Notes: generated by a model from the sequence alone, not told the origin. Positions 1-8,844 are shown, counted from the stretch's first letter. The stretch is DNA of 64,000 bases from Hyphomicrobiales bacterium (GCA_017305665.1 JAFKKH010000007.1:124001-188000), one strand, 5' to 3'. Numbers and translations are program-made.

Positions 1-150
1 AGCTCCACCGTTGTTTACCGCTCACCCTATTGGTCGGTTCTCATGGTCGCGTCAGCTACCGTTCGCGTCGGCGGTTGACGAAGTCTTTCGGCTGCGCCAA
101 TAATCGCGCGCATCAACGCGCTCGAACATCAATCCGGCACGGCGGTCTTT

Positions 151-858
151 TTGGTTTCCAAACCCCAGAAGCGCATTTCCAAATCCAAGCGAAGCGCGCG
201 TCCGCGACCGGCTCCGACATCGAAACGCAAGGGAGCGTCGCCGGGCCAGGCGGCGCGCGCCGCTGCCCCCATTTCCAAATCGGAAAGGTCGCGCGATTCG
301 ATCCTGGGCGCCGCGGCCAAGCTGTTTCGCCGCCAGGGCTACTCCGCGACCACGCTGCGCCAGATCGCAGCCATGGCTGAAATCAAGGCGGGCAGCGTCT
401 ACTACTATTTCGACTCCAAGGAACAGATCCTCAACGAGGTTCTGGACCTCGGACTGTCCGCCGTGTTCGACGCCGTCAAGAAGGCCCTGCGCGACGCCGG
501 CGAGGTTTCGCACCGCCGCCGTATCGGGCTGGCGATCGAGGCGCACCTGTCGGCGCTGCTCGAAGCCAGCGATTTCACGTCCGCCAATATTCTCATCTAC
601 GGCCAGTTGCCCGAAGCCCTGAAGAAGACGCATCGCCCGCTGCGCAGGGCCTACGCAAAGTACTGGGACAAGCTTTTCCTCGATGCACGCCGCGCCGGAG
701 AAATTCGCGCCGATATCGAGATCGTGCCGTTGCGGATCTTCGTGCTGGGCGCACTGAACTGGACCATCGAATGGTTCAGTCTCGACAGCAAGGATGCCGT
801 CGTCAAACTGGCCCGCCGCACCGAACTCCTGATCTTCGACGGCGTCAAGAAAGCCTAG
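151..858 (+). CDS. TetR/AcrR-family transcriptional regulator
   Basis: TetR-type DNA-binding repressor. A helix-turn-helix lies at about residues 50-95 and ends in the typical recognition segment GSVYYYFDSKEQIL (81-94). The C-terminal ligand domain cannot be assigned a ligand by eye. The first 48 residues are rich in Lys, Arg, Ala and Pro and look disordered; TTG at 151 is the longest possible start and a shorter protein is likely. It is convergent with the crotonase at 889-1674. It sits at the edge of a group of divergent gene pairs that share the palindrome CTAACA-N2-TGTTAG, so I infer that it is their repressor, as acyl-CoA-responsive TetR proteins (AtuR, KstR types) often are. No copy of that palindrome is visible upstream of it within the window. 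Confidence 0.88.
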   Translation: MVSKPQKRISKSKRSARPRPAPTSKRKGASPGQAARAAAPISKSERSRDSILGAAAKLFRRQGYSATTLRQIAAMAEIKAGSVYYYFDSKEQILNEVLDLGLSAVFDAVKKALRDAGEVSHRRRIGLAIEAHLSALLEASDFTSANILIYGQLPEALKKTHRPLRRAYAKYWDKLFLDARRAGEIRADIEIVPLRIFVLGALNWTIEWFSLDSKDAVVKLARRTELLIFDGVKKA

Positions 859-888
859 CGCACAAGACCTTCCCCGAGGCTGTGGCAT

Positions 889-1674
889 CTATTTGCCCTG
901 CCAGACAGGTTTGCGCTTTTCGGCAAACGCTTTCGGACCCTCGATGGCATCGAGGCTGGCATAGGTTTCGACGTGAAGCCGGGCCGCCTCGACCAATCCG
1001 TCCGCACACCCGAGATCCATTGCCGCGAGCACGCTCGCCTTGGCCGCCTTGACGGACAGCGGCGCGCCTTCGACGATTCCGCGCGCCAGTTGCTGCGCTC
1101 GCGCGCGAACAGCATCAGGCGTATCTTCCAGATAGTTCAGAAAGCCATGCTCGGCGAGCCGTTCGATCGGCATCGTCTCGCCGGTCAGGACGAGCTCCAT
1201 GAGCAGCGGCTGCGGCAGCATCCACAACAACGGCACGGCCCACGGCGAACCGCGCCCCATCTTGACTTCGGTGATGCCGGCGCGCGTGCCGCGAAGGCCG
1301 ACCCGCAGATCGGACTTGATGGACAGCAACATGCCGCCTGCCATCAACGAGCCGGTCATCGCGGCGATGATCGGCTTCGACACCTTGCGCATCGCGGTCT
1401 GCATCGGGTCACGCATCAGGGTCAGGATGTCGACACCATCCCGCGCCCGGATTTCGGCCGCCTGCTTGAGATCGAGTCCGGCCGAAAACACGCCGCAATC
1501 GGTCGAGGTGAGGATTACCACCCTGGCCTGTGGATCGTTCTCGACGCGCTCCCATGCGTCGGTCAGGGCGTTCATCGCCTCCACCGACAGCGCGTTCTTG
1601 CGTTCGGGCCGATCGATCGTCACAGTCACGACGCCATCATCCAGCGCATAACGGACGGGTTCATGCTCGGACAT
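889..1674 (-). CDS. Enoyl-CoA hydratase/isomerase (crotonase) family protein
   Basis: Crotonase-fold enzyme acting on an acyl-CoA. The N-terminal part reads VTIDRPERKNALS, as is usual for the family. The oxyanion-hole region is present (FSAGLDL and AMTGSLMAGG). Of the two catalytic glutamates of true hydratases, the first position is Leu (GGMLLS, about 113-118) while the second is kept (ITEVKMG, Glu136), so isomerase or other crotonase chemistry is as likely as hydration. ATG 1674 is chosen because GGAAG lies 9 nt upstream; ATG 1683 and a longer frame to 1740 are possible but would run towards the operator. The gene is divergent from the SDR at 1762, sharing the operator at 1695-1712, and is probably controlled with it. 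Confidence 0.9.
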   Translation of the reverse strand: MSEHEPVRYALDDGVVTVTIDRPERKNALSVEAMNALTDAWERVENDPQARVVILTSTDCGVFSAGLDLKQAAEIRARDGVDILTLMRDPMQTAMRKVSKPIIAAMTGSLMAGGMLLSIKSDLRVGLRGTRAGITEVKMGRGSPWAVPLLWMLPQPLLMELVLTGETMPIERLAEHGFLNYLEDTPDAVRARAQQLARGIVEGAPLSVKAAKASVLAAMDLGCADGLVEAARLHVETYASLDAIEGPKAFAEKRKPVWQGK

Positions 1675-1694
1675 CGTCTTCATCTTCCGGAAAT

Positions 1695-1712
1695 TTCTAA
1701 CATCTGTTAGAA
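1695..1712. promoter_or_regulatory. Operator copy 1 of the CTAACA-N2-TGTTAG palindrome
   Basis: TTCTAACATCTGTTAGAA is a perfect inverted repeat apart from its two central bases. It lies between the divergent crotonase (start 1674) and SDR (start 1762) genes. The same motif recurs at 4719, 6722, 9727 and 13059, each time in front of acyl-CoA metabolism genes. The size and shape suit a TetR dimer; binding by the regulator at 151-858 is inference. Confidence 0.75.
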
Positions 1713-1761
1713 TACTCTCGAACCGCCCGAATACAACCACTATTCAACGAGCAGGATGATC

Positions 1762-2613
1762 ATGCAGCCAATGCCCGCCATGCGCTTCGCCGCGGACCTT
1801 CTGAAGGGCCAGGTCGCGCTCGTCACCGGAGGCGGAACCGGAATGGGCCGTGCCACCGCGATCGAAATGGCGCGCTGCGGCGCGGACGTGGTGGTGCTGG
1901 GTCGCCGCGCCGAGCCGATCGGGGATTGCGCGAACGTCATTCGCGAACTCGGTCGCAAGGCCGTCGCGATCTCCACCGACATCCGCCTGCCCGAGCAGAT
2001 CGAAAGCGCCATACAGCGCATCAAGAACGAGTTCGGCCGGCTCGACATTCTCGTCAACAACGCCGGCGGCCAGTTCGTGACGCCGGCGCGCGAGCTCAAC
2101 AACAAGGGCTTCGAGACCGTGATCCGCAACAACTTGATCGGATCCTGGCAGATGACCAAGGCCGTCGCCGATCACTTCATGCTGGAGCACGGCGGCTCGA
2201 TCGTCTTCGTGACGGCCTGCGTCCGGTCCGGTCTGAGCGGCTTCGTGCACACGGCGGCGGCGCGCGGCGGCGTGCTCGCGATGATGAAGACACTGGCGTT
2301 CGAGTGGGCGGAATTCGGCATCCGTCTCAACTGCGTCGCCCCCGGAACGGTGCGAACCGAAGGCATGGATCACTATCCTATCGCACCGGAGCAGTGGCTC
2401 AAGCTGAACCGGAATATCATGGGCCACATGGGCGACGTCGGCGACATCTCGGCGGCGATCATTTTTCTCAGTTCGTCGCTGGGGAAATTCGTCACCGGCG
2501 AGGAATGGTACATCGACGGCGGCGAGACGCTGCACCTCGCCCACGATGCCCGCCAGATGATCGACATGGCGAAATTTTCCCGGCGTGAGCCCGGCGTTTC
2601 CAAGGATAAGTAA
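1762..2613 (+). CDS. SDR oxidoreductase of the peroxisomal 2,4-dienoyl-CoA / trans-2-enoyl-CoA reductase type
   Basis: NAD(P)-dependent short-chain dehydrogenase/reductase. The nucleotide-binding motif TGGGTGMG is at about 22-29 and NNAG at 99-102. The usual YxxxK is replaced by HTAAARGGV (His163 to Arg168), with a Lys at 176. This His-x-x-Ala-Ala-Arg form is typical of the PECR/DECR subgroup, which reduces 2,4-dienoyl-CoA or trans-2-enoyl-CoA rather than alcohols, so I favour an unsaturated acyl-CoA reductase. ATG 1762 is preferred to ATG 1756 because AGGA ends 5 nt upstream of it. It is divergent from the crotonase across operator copy 1 and convergent (14 nt gap) with the FadH-type reductase, a second and unrelated route for the same kind of step. 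Confidence 0.88.
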   Translation: MQPMPAMRFAADLLKGQVALVTGGGTGMGRATAIEMARCGADVVVLGRRAEPIGDCANVIRELGRKAVAISTDIRLPEQIESAIQRIKNEFGRLDILVNNAGGQFVTPARELNNKGFETVIRNNLIGSWQMTKAVADHFMLEHGGSIVFVTACVRSGLSGFVHTAAARGGVLAMMKTLAFEWAEFGIRLNCVAPGTVRTEGMDHYPIAPEQWLKLNRNIMGHMGDVGDISAAIIFLSSSLGKFVTGEEWYIDGGETLHLAHDARQMIDMAKFSRREPGVSKDK

Positions 2614-2627
2614 GGACGACCGATCGC

Positions 2628-4688
2628 CTACAGCGCCTGGGCGACCCGCACCCCTTCATCCACGGCACGCATGGCGTCGAGTTCCGCGGCTTCCCTGGCG
2701 CCGCCGATGATGTGAAGCTCGATGCCGTCCTGCTTCAGGTCGTCGAACAAGGTGCGGTTCGAGTCCTGCCCGGCACAGACCACGATCGTATCGGCTTCGA
2801 TCAATTGCGGGACGCCGTCGACCAGCACGTGCAATCCCTTGTCGTCGATCCGCTCGTAGCTGACGCCGGCCACGATCCTGACGCTGCGCTTGGCAAGGCT
2901 GCTGCGCAGGATCCAGCCGGTCGACACGCCGAGATTCACGCCCGGCCGGGTCGCCTTCCGTTGCAGCATGGTGATCTCGCGCGGACTTTGCCGCGGCGCG
3001 AGTGGGTCCCCCTTCAGGCCGCCGGCTTCGGCAAGGCCGGCATCGATATTCCATTCGGCCTGAAACTCCGTCACATCCAGCCCGCGCGCCTTCGGGGCTT
3101 CGCCCGGCCGGGAGTGGCAGAGATATTCCGCGACGTCGAACCCGATTCCGCCGGCGCCGATGATCGCAACCCGGTGACCGGCGTTTCGTTTGCCGCTGAG
3201 CAAATCGGCATAGGACACGACCTTCGGATGATCGATGCCCGGAATATCCGGCATGCGCGGATGCACGCCGGATGCAACCACCACAGCCTCGAACGCCTCC
3301 CTGCGAAGATCGCCGGCGTCAGGCGATTCATTAAGACGCAATTCAACACCACCGTCCGAAATCCGGCCGCGATAGTAGCGCAGCATCTCGTCGAATTCGG
3401 CCTTGCCGGGAACGGCGCGAGCGAGATTGATCTGGCCGCCGACGCGGTCGGTGGCTTCGAACAGCGTGACCTTGTGTCCCCGGCGGCTCGCCTCGGCTGC
3501 CGCCGCGAGCCCTCCCGCGCCGGCGCCGATCACGGCGACCTTGCGTGCTTTCGCCGCCGGACCGTCGTCGAATTCCGTTTCGCGACAGGCTCGCGGATTG
3601 ACCAGACACGTCGCGCTGCGATTGGAAAAGATCAGATCGAGACACGCCTGATTGCAGGCGATGCACGTGTTGATCTGGTCGGCGTTCCCCTCCCGCACCT
3701 TCCTCGCGAAATGTGGGTCCGCCAGCATCGGGCGCGCCATCGACACCAGATCGCTGTCTCCCGCCGCAAGGATCGCCTCGGCAACATCGGGCGTGTTGAT
3801 CCGGTTGGACGCGACGACGGGAATGCCGACGACCCGCTTCAGCCGCGCGGCGGCGAAGCGCCACGCGGCGCGCGGGATCGGATAGGCGATGGTCGGGACC
3901 CGCGCTTCGTGCCAGCCGATCCCGGTATTAAGGATATCGGCGCCGGCCGTTTCGACCCGGCGCGCCAGCCGGTCGATCTCATCACCAGTCGCACCGTTCT
4001 CGACCAGATCGGCCGCGGAGATGCGATAGATGATTAGAAACTCCGGACCGGTGGCCGCGCGCACGCGCTTGACAAGCTCGACCGGGAGCCGGTGGCGATT
4101 TTCTTCCGATCCGCCCCATTCATCATTGCGGTCATTGGTACGCAACACCGTGAACTCGTTGATCAGATAACCTTCCGACCCCATGATCTCGACGCCGTCG
4201 AAGCCGGCCTCCTTCGCCAGCATCGCGCAGCGGACATAGTCCGATATGGTCTGCTCGATCTCGGCCACGCTCATGGCGCGGGGCACGAACTTGTTGATGC
4301 GCGAGCGGATGCTGGACGGCCCAAGGCATTCCTCTTGCTTGGCGTAGCGGCCGGAATGCAGGATCTGCAGGCAGATCTTGCCGTCATACCGATGGACCGC
4401 TTCGGTGACGCGCTGCAGTTCCTGCGCCTGCGCGCGTTCGGTTAAAATCGGACCGCCGGGCTCGATGAGACCGGCCGTGTTCGGTGCGTAGCCGCCGGTA
4501 ATGATCAGGCCGACCTCGCCCCTCGCCCGTTCGGCGAGAAACACCGCCATCTTGTGCAGCCCGTTCTCCTCCATGTCGAGACGGGTATGCATCGAGCCCA
4601 TGATCATCCGGTTGCGCAATGTCGTGCGCCCAACCTTGAGCGGCGCCAACAGATTTGGATAGTGCGACGTTCCGGGATTGCTGGTCAT
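2628..4688 (-). CDS. fadH: 2,4-dienoyl-CoA reductase, FadH type (FMN/FAD/4Fe-4S)
   Basis: NADPH-dependent reductase that removes double bonds during oxidation of unsaturated acyl-CoAs. The order is an N-terminal Old-Yellow-Enzyme TIM barrel (about 10-330), a 4Fe-4S segment with Cys342, Cys345, Cys349 and Cys361 (spacing 3, 4, 12, as in E. coli FadH), then FAD and NAD(P) domains (GAGAGG near 390 and GAGGIG further on). The active-site pair of FadH is kept: Tyr174 in GSEGYLINEF and His260 in NTGIGWHEAR. Its 686 residues compare with about 670 in E. coli. ATG 4688 is used; an in-frame TTG directly precedes it. It is divergent from the acyl-CoA dehydrogenase at 4806, with operator copy 2 between them. 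Confidence 0.93.
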   Translation of the reverse strand: MTSNPGTSHYPNLLAPLKVGRTTLRNRMIMGSMHTRLDMEENGLHKMAVFLAERARGEVGLIITGGYAPNTAGLIEPGGPILTERAQAQELQRVTEAVHRYDGKICLQILHSGRYAKQEECLGPSSIRSRINKFVPRAMSVAEIEQTISDYVRCAMLAKEAGFDGVEIMGSEGYLINEFTVLRTNDRNDEWGGSEENRHRLPVELVKRVRAATGPEFLIIYRISAADLVENGATGDEIDRLARRVETAGADILNTGIGWHEARVPTIAYPIPRAAWRFAAARLKRVVGIPVVASNRINTPDVAEAILAAGDSDLVSMARPMLADPHFARKVREGNADQINTCIACNQACLDLIFSNRSATCLVNPRACRETEFDDGPAAKARKVAVIGAGAGGLAAAAEASRRGHKVTLFEATDRVGGQINLARAVPGKAEFDEMLRYYRGRISDGGVELRLNESPDAGDLRREAFEAVVVASGVHPRMPDIPGIDHPKVVSYADLLSGKRNAGHRVAIIGAGGIGFDVAEYLCHSRPGEAPKARGLDVTEFQAEWNIDAGLAEAGGLKGDPLAPRQSPREITMLQRKATRPGVNLGVSTGWILRSSLAKRSVRIVAGVSYERIDDKGLHVLVDGVPQLIEADTIVVCAGQDSNRTLFDDLKQDGIELHIIGGAREAAELDAMRAVDEGVRVAQAL

Positions 4689-4718
4689 CAACGCGGCTCA
4701 CGGTGGCGGTTGCGGAAT

Positions 4719-4736
4719 TTCTAACACTTGTTAGAC
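4719..4736. promoter_or_regulatory. Operator copy 2 of the CTAACA-N2-TGTTAG palindrome
   Basis: TTCTAACACTTGTTAGAC carries both perfect half-sites (CTAACA at 4721 and TGTTAG ending at 4734). It lies between the divergent FadH-type gene (start 4688) and acyl-CoA dehydrogenase (start 4806), so one bound dimer could control both. Confidence 0.75.
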
Positions 4737-4805
4737 TGGATAAAAATCGGGCCGAATGCAAGCAATCGAGTACAAGCACCGGCCCTTGTTCGCAGGGAAA
4801 CCGCC

Positions 4806-5996
4806 ATGGATTACGCGCTCAGCGAACAGCAACAGGCATTTCGCGAGACCGCGGAGCGATTTGCAAGGCAAAAGCTCGCCCCGAATTACCAGAAGCGGGC
4901 CAAGCAGCATCGCATCGATCGCGCAATGCTTAAGGAGATGGGCGATCTCGGGCTGATCGGCGCCGACCTGCCGGAACAATATGGCGGTCTCGGCGAGAGC
5001 AGCGTCACCGCCGGACTCATCATCGAGCAGATCGCTTACGGCGACTTCAACGCCAGTTACGTTCAATTGCTGGCCTCGCTGATGGGCGGAATGATCGCGC
5101 AGCACGCTTCGCCCGATATCGCCGGCGAATGGCTGCCGCGCGTCACCGGCGGCAAGGCCATCATTGGTCTTGGCCTGACCGAACCGCGTGGCGGATCGGA
5201 CGCCGCCAACCTGGTCTTGCGCGCCGAGAAGTCCGGTAACGGCTACCGTCTCAACGGCGAAAAGACCTCGATGAGCTTTTCGGACCAGTGCGACGCCGCC
5301 GTCATCTTTGCGCGTACCGGCAGCGTCGAGGACGGCGCGCGCGGGGTCAGCGCCTTCTTTGTCGACCTCAATCAACCCGGCATCACGCGCACGCATTTCG
5401 ACGACATCGGCACCAAGCCTGTGGGCCGGGGCTCGGTGTTCTTCGACGACGTCTTCGTCCCCGCCGAATGCCTGATGGCCGAGGAAAACAAGGGCTTTTC
5501 CAAGATCATGTCCGGCTTCGACTACAGCCGCGCCCTGATCGGACTCGAATGCATCGGTCCGGCGCAGGCATCGGTCGATGAAGCCTGGCAATACAGCGCG
5601 GGCCGCATCGCGTTCGAGCGACCGATCGCACAATATCAAGGCGTCAGCTTTCCGCTGGCGGAAGCCGAAACCCAGCTCACCATGATGCGGCAACTCTGCT
5701 TCTACACGCTGTCGCTGCGCGACCGGGGGCTCGCCCACACCGCGGAAGCCGCGATGTGCAAATGGTACGTGCCGAAAACGACCTGCGAGATCATCCACCA
5801 GTGCCTGCTGACCCACGGCCATTACGGCTACACCACGGATTTGCCGTTCCACCAGCGCTACATCGACGTCATGGGCCTTCAGATCGGCGACGGCACCGCG
5901 CAGATCCAGAAGCTCGTTATCGCGCGGGAGAAAGTTGGACGCGTCGCGGTGCAATACGCGAAGCAACCCAAGGGGTCCAGGAAGACGCCGGAATAG
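4806..5996 (+). CDS. Acyl-CoA dehydrogenase family protein (Glu-to-Asp at the usual catalytic site)
   Basis: FAD enzyme of the acyl-CoA dehydrogenase superfamily, 396 residues. The N-terminal helical domain starts with MDYALSEQQQAFRETAERF, the middle domain carries LGLTEPRGGSDAAN, and the C-terminal part reads GHYGYT and IGDGTAQIQKLVIAR. In medium- and short-chain enzymes this last motif is YEGT, with the catalytic Glu; here it is Asp362. Asp may still act as the base, but activity and specificity could differ. ATG 4806 has AGGGAA upstream; a longer open frame to 4728 would overlap operator copy 2 and is rejected. It is divergent from fadH and convergent (15 nt) with the transglutaminase-like gene. 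Confidence 0.92.
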   Translation: MDYALSEQQQAFRETAERFARQKLAPNYQKRAKQHRIDRAMLKEMGDLGLIGADLPEQYGGLGESSVTAGLIIEQIAYGDFNASYVQLLASLMGGMIAQHASPDIAGEWLPRVTGGKAIIGLGLTEPRGGSDAANLVLRAEKSGNGYRLNGEKTSMSFSDQCDAAVIFARTGSVEDGARGVSAFFVDLNQPGITRTHFDDIGTKPVGRGSVFFDDVFVPAECLMAEENKGFSKIMSGFDYSRALIGLECIGPAQASVDEAWQYSAGRIAFERPIAQYQGVSFPLAEAETQLTMMRQLCFYTLSLRDRGLAHTAEAAMCKWYVPKTTCEIIHQCLLTHGHYGYTTDLPFHQRYIDVMGLQIGDGTAQIQKLVIAREKVGRVAVQYAKQPKGSRKTPE

Positions 5997-6011
5997 ACGT
6001 TCGCGGCGCTC

Positions 6012-6695
6012 TTATTGCCCGCCGTCGAAGGCGGCGTCCCGAACCGGCATCCGATCGAGACTGGACTGCCACAGCTTCGGATAGGTGGCGCGGAAATCCT
6101 GCAGCAGTTGTTCGATCGGCGGATCGGCAAACCAGCCGCGATCGTTGACGTATTCCATATGCCGCCGACTATGGCTGTCGAATTCGTGAAACAACGCGTC
6201 GCTTTTGCCGTCGAAGATCAAAGGCCTGACGCCGAACCGCTCGCACATCTCGGTATTGAAGGCCGGCGTCACCTTGAACTGCCGGCCATCGAGCCACACC
6301 GCAACGTAGCCGTGATAGATGAACAGGTCGGTTCCCATCAACTCCGCGAGCTTCGGCGAATTCAGGTGATTGCGGACATCGGCGAACCCGACGGCCGCTG
6401 AAATCCCGGCGGCCCGCAGCGCTGCGGTCAGCAAAATCGCCTTCGGCACGCAATAGTTCGACGGCTTCCCGACAACCCGGCTGGCGCGATAGTCGTCCGC
6501 GGTCGTGCCGATATCGAATGGATTGTATCGGATCCGGTCGCGAACCGCGTCGAACAACCGGATCGCCTTCCCGGTCTGCGACTGATCACTCGCGCCTTGC
6601 AGGCTGCGCGCAACGAACTCGCGAACCTCGGGCGAATTGCTGTCGACAAACTGCGTCGAGGCTAAAAAGCCGGAATCGCTGACATCCATTTCCAT
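6012..6695 (-). CDS. Transglutaminase-like domain protein
   Basis: Protein of about 227 residues with a transglutaminase/cysteine-protease-like fold. The probable nucleophile is Cys82 in SNYCVPKAILL, and His128 in YHGYVAVWLDG fits the second residue. At the place where Asp usually follows, the protein reads KVTPAFN, so the triad is Cys-His-Thr or uses another acid. No signal peptide is seen, so it is probably cytoplasmic. ATG 6695, ATG 6689 and ATG 6716 are all possible; the last is only 7 nt from the operator. It is divergent from the acyl-CoA ligase at 6832 with operator copy 3 between them, so it appears to be co-regulated with acyl-CoA breakdown. I do not know its substrate; amide or thioester hydrolysis or transfer is a guess. 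Confidence 0.85.
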   Translation of the reverse strand: MEMDVSDSGFLASTQFVDSNSPEVREFVARSLQGASDQSQTGKAIRLFDAVRDRIRYNPFDIGTTADDYRASRVVGKPSNYCVPKAILLTAALRAAGISAAVGFADVRNHLNSPKLAELMGTDLFIYHGYVAVWLDGRQFKVTPAFNTEMCERFGVRPLIFDGKSDALFHEFDSHSRRHMEYVNDRGWFADPPIEQLLQDFRATYPKLWQSSLDRMPVRDAAFDGGQ

Positions 6696-6721
6696 CCGCC
6701 GTTCTTTTCGTCCCATCCATA

Positions 6722-6739
6722 TTCTAACAAATGTTAGAA
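6722..6739. promoter_or_regulatory. Operator copy 3 of the CTAACA-N2-TGTTAG palindrome
   Basis: TTCTAACAAATGTTAGAA is an inverted repeat with perfect 8-base arms. It lies 27 nt upstream of ATG 6695 of the transglutaminase-like gene and 93 nt upstream of the divergent acyl-CoA ligase. Confidence 0.75.
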
Positions 6740-6831
6740 ACGAAAGATAGCAACCATTGACGCGAAACGTGCCGAGGCGCTAGCTTCTCGCGCGATCCTG
6801 CAGGTCGCAACGACACCAAGCAAGGGCGTTC

Positions 6832-8796
6832 ATGAACCAGACCATGCCATATATCTGGACGCCGCCATCGGAACTGGTGGCACAGAGCAACCTCACCGCC
6901 TTCCTGCGTGCGACCGGTCATCGGGATTACGACGACCTCGCATCGAAAGCCGAAGCCGATCCTGCATGGCTGATGCAGGAAGTCTTCAAGTTCTGCGACG
7001 TCAGATTTTATCGTCCCTACGACCGGATGCTCGACGTGTCCGGCGGACAGGAATGGGCGCGCTGGTGTGTCGGCGGCACCACCAACATCGTGCTGAACTG
7101 TCTCGACAAGCACCGCAACACGGCAGTGTGGAATCAAACATTCCTGATTTGGGAAGGCGAAGACAAACGCGAACGCCGCTCGGTCAGCTATCGCGAATTC
7201 GACAGCGATGTCGCGAAGCTGGCGCAAGGACTGCACGATATCGGAATCGGACGGGGCGACGTGGTTGCCATTTACATGCCGAACCTGCCCGAAACCTTCG
7301 TCGCATTCTTCGCCATCCTGAAGCTCGGCGCCATCGTCATGCCGCTGTTCTCGGGGTTCGGCCCGGCGCCGATCCAGGCCCGCCTGAATCACGGCGAAGC
7401 GAAGGCGGTGATCACCGCCAACGGCACGTGGCGGCGTGGTGCGCCCGCCCCGCTCAAATCCGTGCTCGACGCCGCTCTGGAGGATGCGCCGACCGTGCAG
7501 CATGTGATCGTCGTCCGCCGCGACGGTCTTGCGATCGACACGCCGATGCAAAAGGGCCGCGACGTCTGGTGGGATGATGCGGTCGCAAGCAAGGATTCAA
7601 CCATCGCAACCGTCGAGATGCAGGCCGAAGATCCCGCCATCCTGCTCTACACGTCCGGCACCACGGGCGAGCCGAAGGGCTGCGTCTGGACCCATATCGG
7701 ATTCATCGGTTCGATGGTGACCCGCGACATGATCATCTGCGGGGATTTCAAATCGTCCGACCGGTTCTTCTTTTTCAGCGACATGGGATGGATGGTCGGC
7801 GCGATGTGTGCCTGCATCCCGAGCTTCGCCGGCGGCAGCCTGCTGGTTGCGGAAGGCACGCCGGATTATCCCGACACCGGGCGGTTCTGGCGCCTGATCG
7901 CCGATCATCGTGTAACTTATCTTGGCGTCTCACCGACCATCGTACGCAGCCTGATGCGTTACGGGCTGGAGATCGAGAATTACGATCTATCCAGCCTGCG
8001 GATCACCGCCTCCGGTGGCGAGGCCTGGACCGCCGTGCCATGGACATGGTTCTTCGAGCACGTCTGCAAGAAAAAAATTCCGATCATCAACATTTCGGGC
8101 GGCACCGAGGTCGGCGGCTGCATCTTCACCGGCACGCCCAATCACCCGATGAACCCGGGTTCTTTCTCGCGGCCCGCACTCGGCGTCGGCGCCGATATCG
8201 TCGACATGAATGGACAGCGCGTGCCTGACGGAACGGTCGGCGAACTCGTGTTGCGGCATTCCTCAATCGGCCTGACCAAGGGTCTCTGGAAGGCCGATGC
8301 GCGTTATATCGAGAGCTACTGGAGCACCCTACCCGGACTGTGGGTCCACGGCGATTTCGCCATGCGCGGCAACGACGGGCTCTACTACATCCTCGGCCGA
8401 TCCGACGACACCATCAAGATTTCCGGCAAGCGCACCGGCCCAGCGGAACTGGAAGGCATCCTGATCGCGACCGGCAAGCTCGCGGAAGCCGCAGTGTTCG
8501 GCATTCCGCATCCGGTCAAGGGCTCGGCAATCGTGTGCGCCTGCGTTCCGATGCCGGGGGTCGAGGGCGACCATGGCCTTGCGGCCCAACTGTCATCGGC
8601 CATCGTCACCGACATGGGCGCGTCGTATCGTCCCGAGACGATTCTGTTTGTCGACGATCTGCCACGTACCCGTAATCTGAAGATCATGCGCCGGGTGCTG
8701 CGCGCCGTGTTCGAGAACAAGGACCCCGGCGATCTTTCCGCGCTGGCCAATCCCGAAGCGATCGATCGGCTGCGTGAAAAACTCGCGTTGATGTGA
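6832..8796 (+). CDS. Acyl-CoA synthetase, acetyl-/acetoacetyl-CoA synthetase-like (AMP-forming)
   Basis: ATP-dependent acid:CoA ligase of the ANL superfamily, 654 residues, the length of acetyl- and acetoacetyl-CoA synthetases. The N-terminal ACAS extension is present, the P-loop YTSGTTGEPKG begins at Tyr273, and the C-terminal domain has the adenylation lysine Lys617 in RNLKIMRR. That lysine region is acetylated in many relatives, but nothing here shows regulation of that kind. It is expected to activate a carboxylic acid for the beta-oxidation genes around it; the substrate cannot be read. ATG 6832 follows operator copy 3. A strong bidirectional terminator lies just after the stop, between it and the convergent crotonase. 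Confidence 0.92.
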   Translation: MNQTMPYIWTPPSELVAQSNLTAFLRATGHRDYDDLASKAEADPAWLMQEVFKFCDVRFYRPYDRMLDVSGGQEWARWCVGGTTNIVLNCLDKHRNTAVWNQTFLIWEGEDKRERRSVSYREFDSDVAKLAQGLHDIGIGRGDVVAIYMPNLPETFVAFFAILKLGAIVMPLFSGFGPAPIQARLNHGEAKAVITANGTWRRGAPAPLKSVLDAALEDAPTVQHVIVVRRDGLAIDTPMQKGRDVWWDDAVASKDSTIATVEMQAEDPAILLYTSGTTGEPKGCVWTHIGFIGSMVTRDMIICGDFKSSDRFFFFSDMGWMVGAMCACIPSFAGGSLLVAEGTPDYPDTGRFWRLIADHRVTYLGVSPTIVRSLMRYGLEIENYDLSSLRITASGGEAWTAVPWTWFFEHVCKKKIPIINISGGTEVGGCIFTGTPNHPMNPGSFSRPALGVGADIVDMNGQRVPDGTVGELVLRHSSIGLTKGLWKADARYIESYWSTLPGLWVHGDFAMRGNDGLYYILGRSDDTIKISGKRTGPAELEGILIATGKLAEAAVFGIPHPVKGSAIVCACVPMPGVEGDHGLAAQLSSAIVTDMGASYRPETILFVDDLPRTRNLKIMRRVLRAVFENKDPGDLSALANPEAIDRLREKLALM

Positions 8797-8802
8797 AAGA
8801 AA

Positions 8803-8826
8803 AAAGGCCGGGCGTACCCGGCCTTT
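8803..8826. terminator. Bidirectional intrinsic terminator
   Basis: A 10-bp perfect stem (AAAGGCCGGG and CCCGGCCTTT) with a 4-nt loop lies between convergent genes ending at 8796 and 8845. It is flanked by an A-tract on the left, which is a T-tract for the minus strand, and ends in TTT on the right, so it can stop transcription from both sides. Confidence 0.85.
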
Positions 8827-8844
8827 CCTGCAGCCGTCAATGCA

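Noticed and set aside
52-888. 278-residue open frame opposite the first TetR gene
   Set aside because: It is a shadow frame: low-complexity Arg/Gly/Gln-rich composition with no recognisable fold, while the plus strand encodes a clear helix-turn-helix regulator.
2712-4037. 441-residue plus-strand frame inside the fadH region
   Set aside because: It mirrors the minus-strand gene, has no domain motif and no ribosome-binding site, and would conflict with conserved cysteine and active-site residues on the minus strand.
4731-5966. 411-residue open frame antisense to the acyl-CoA dehydrogenase at 4806-5996
   Set aside because: Composition is typical of antisense frames in GC-rich DNA, and the plus strand has strong family motifs throughout.
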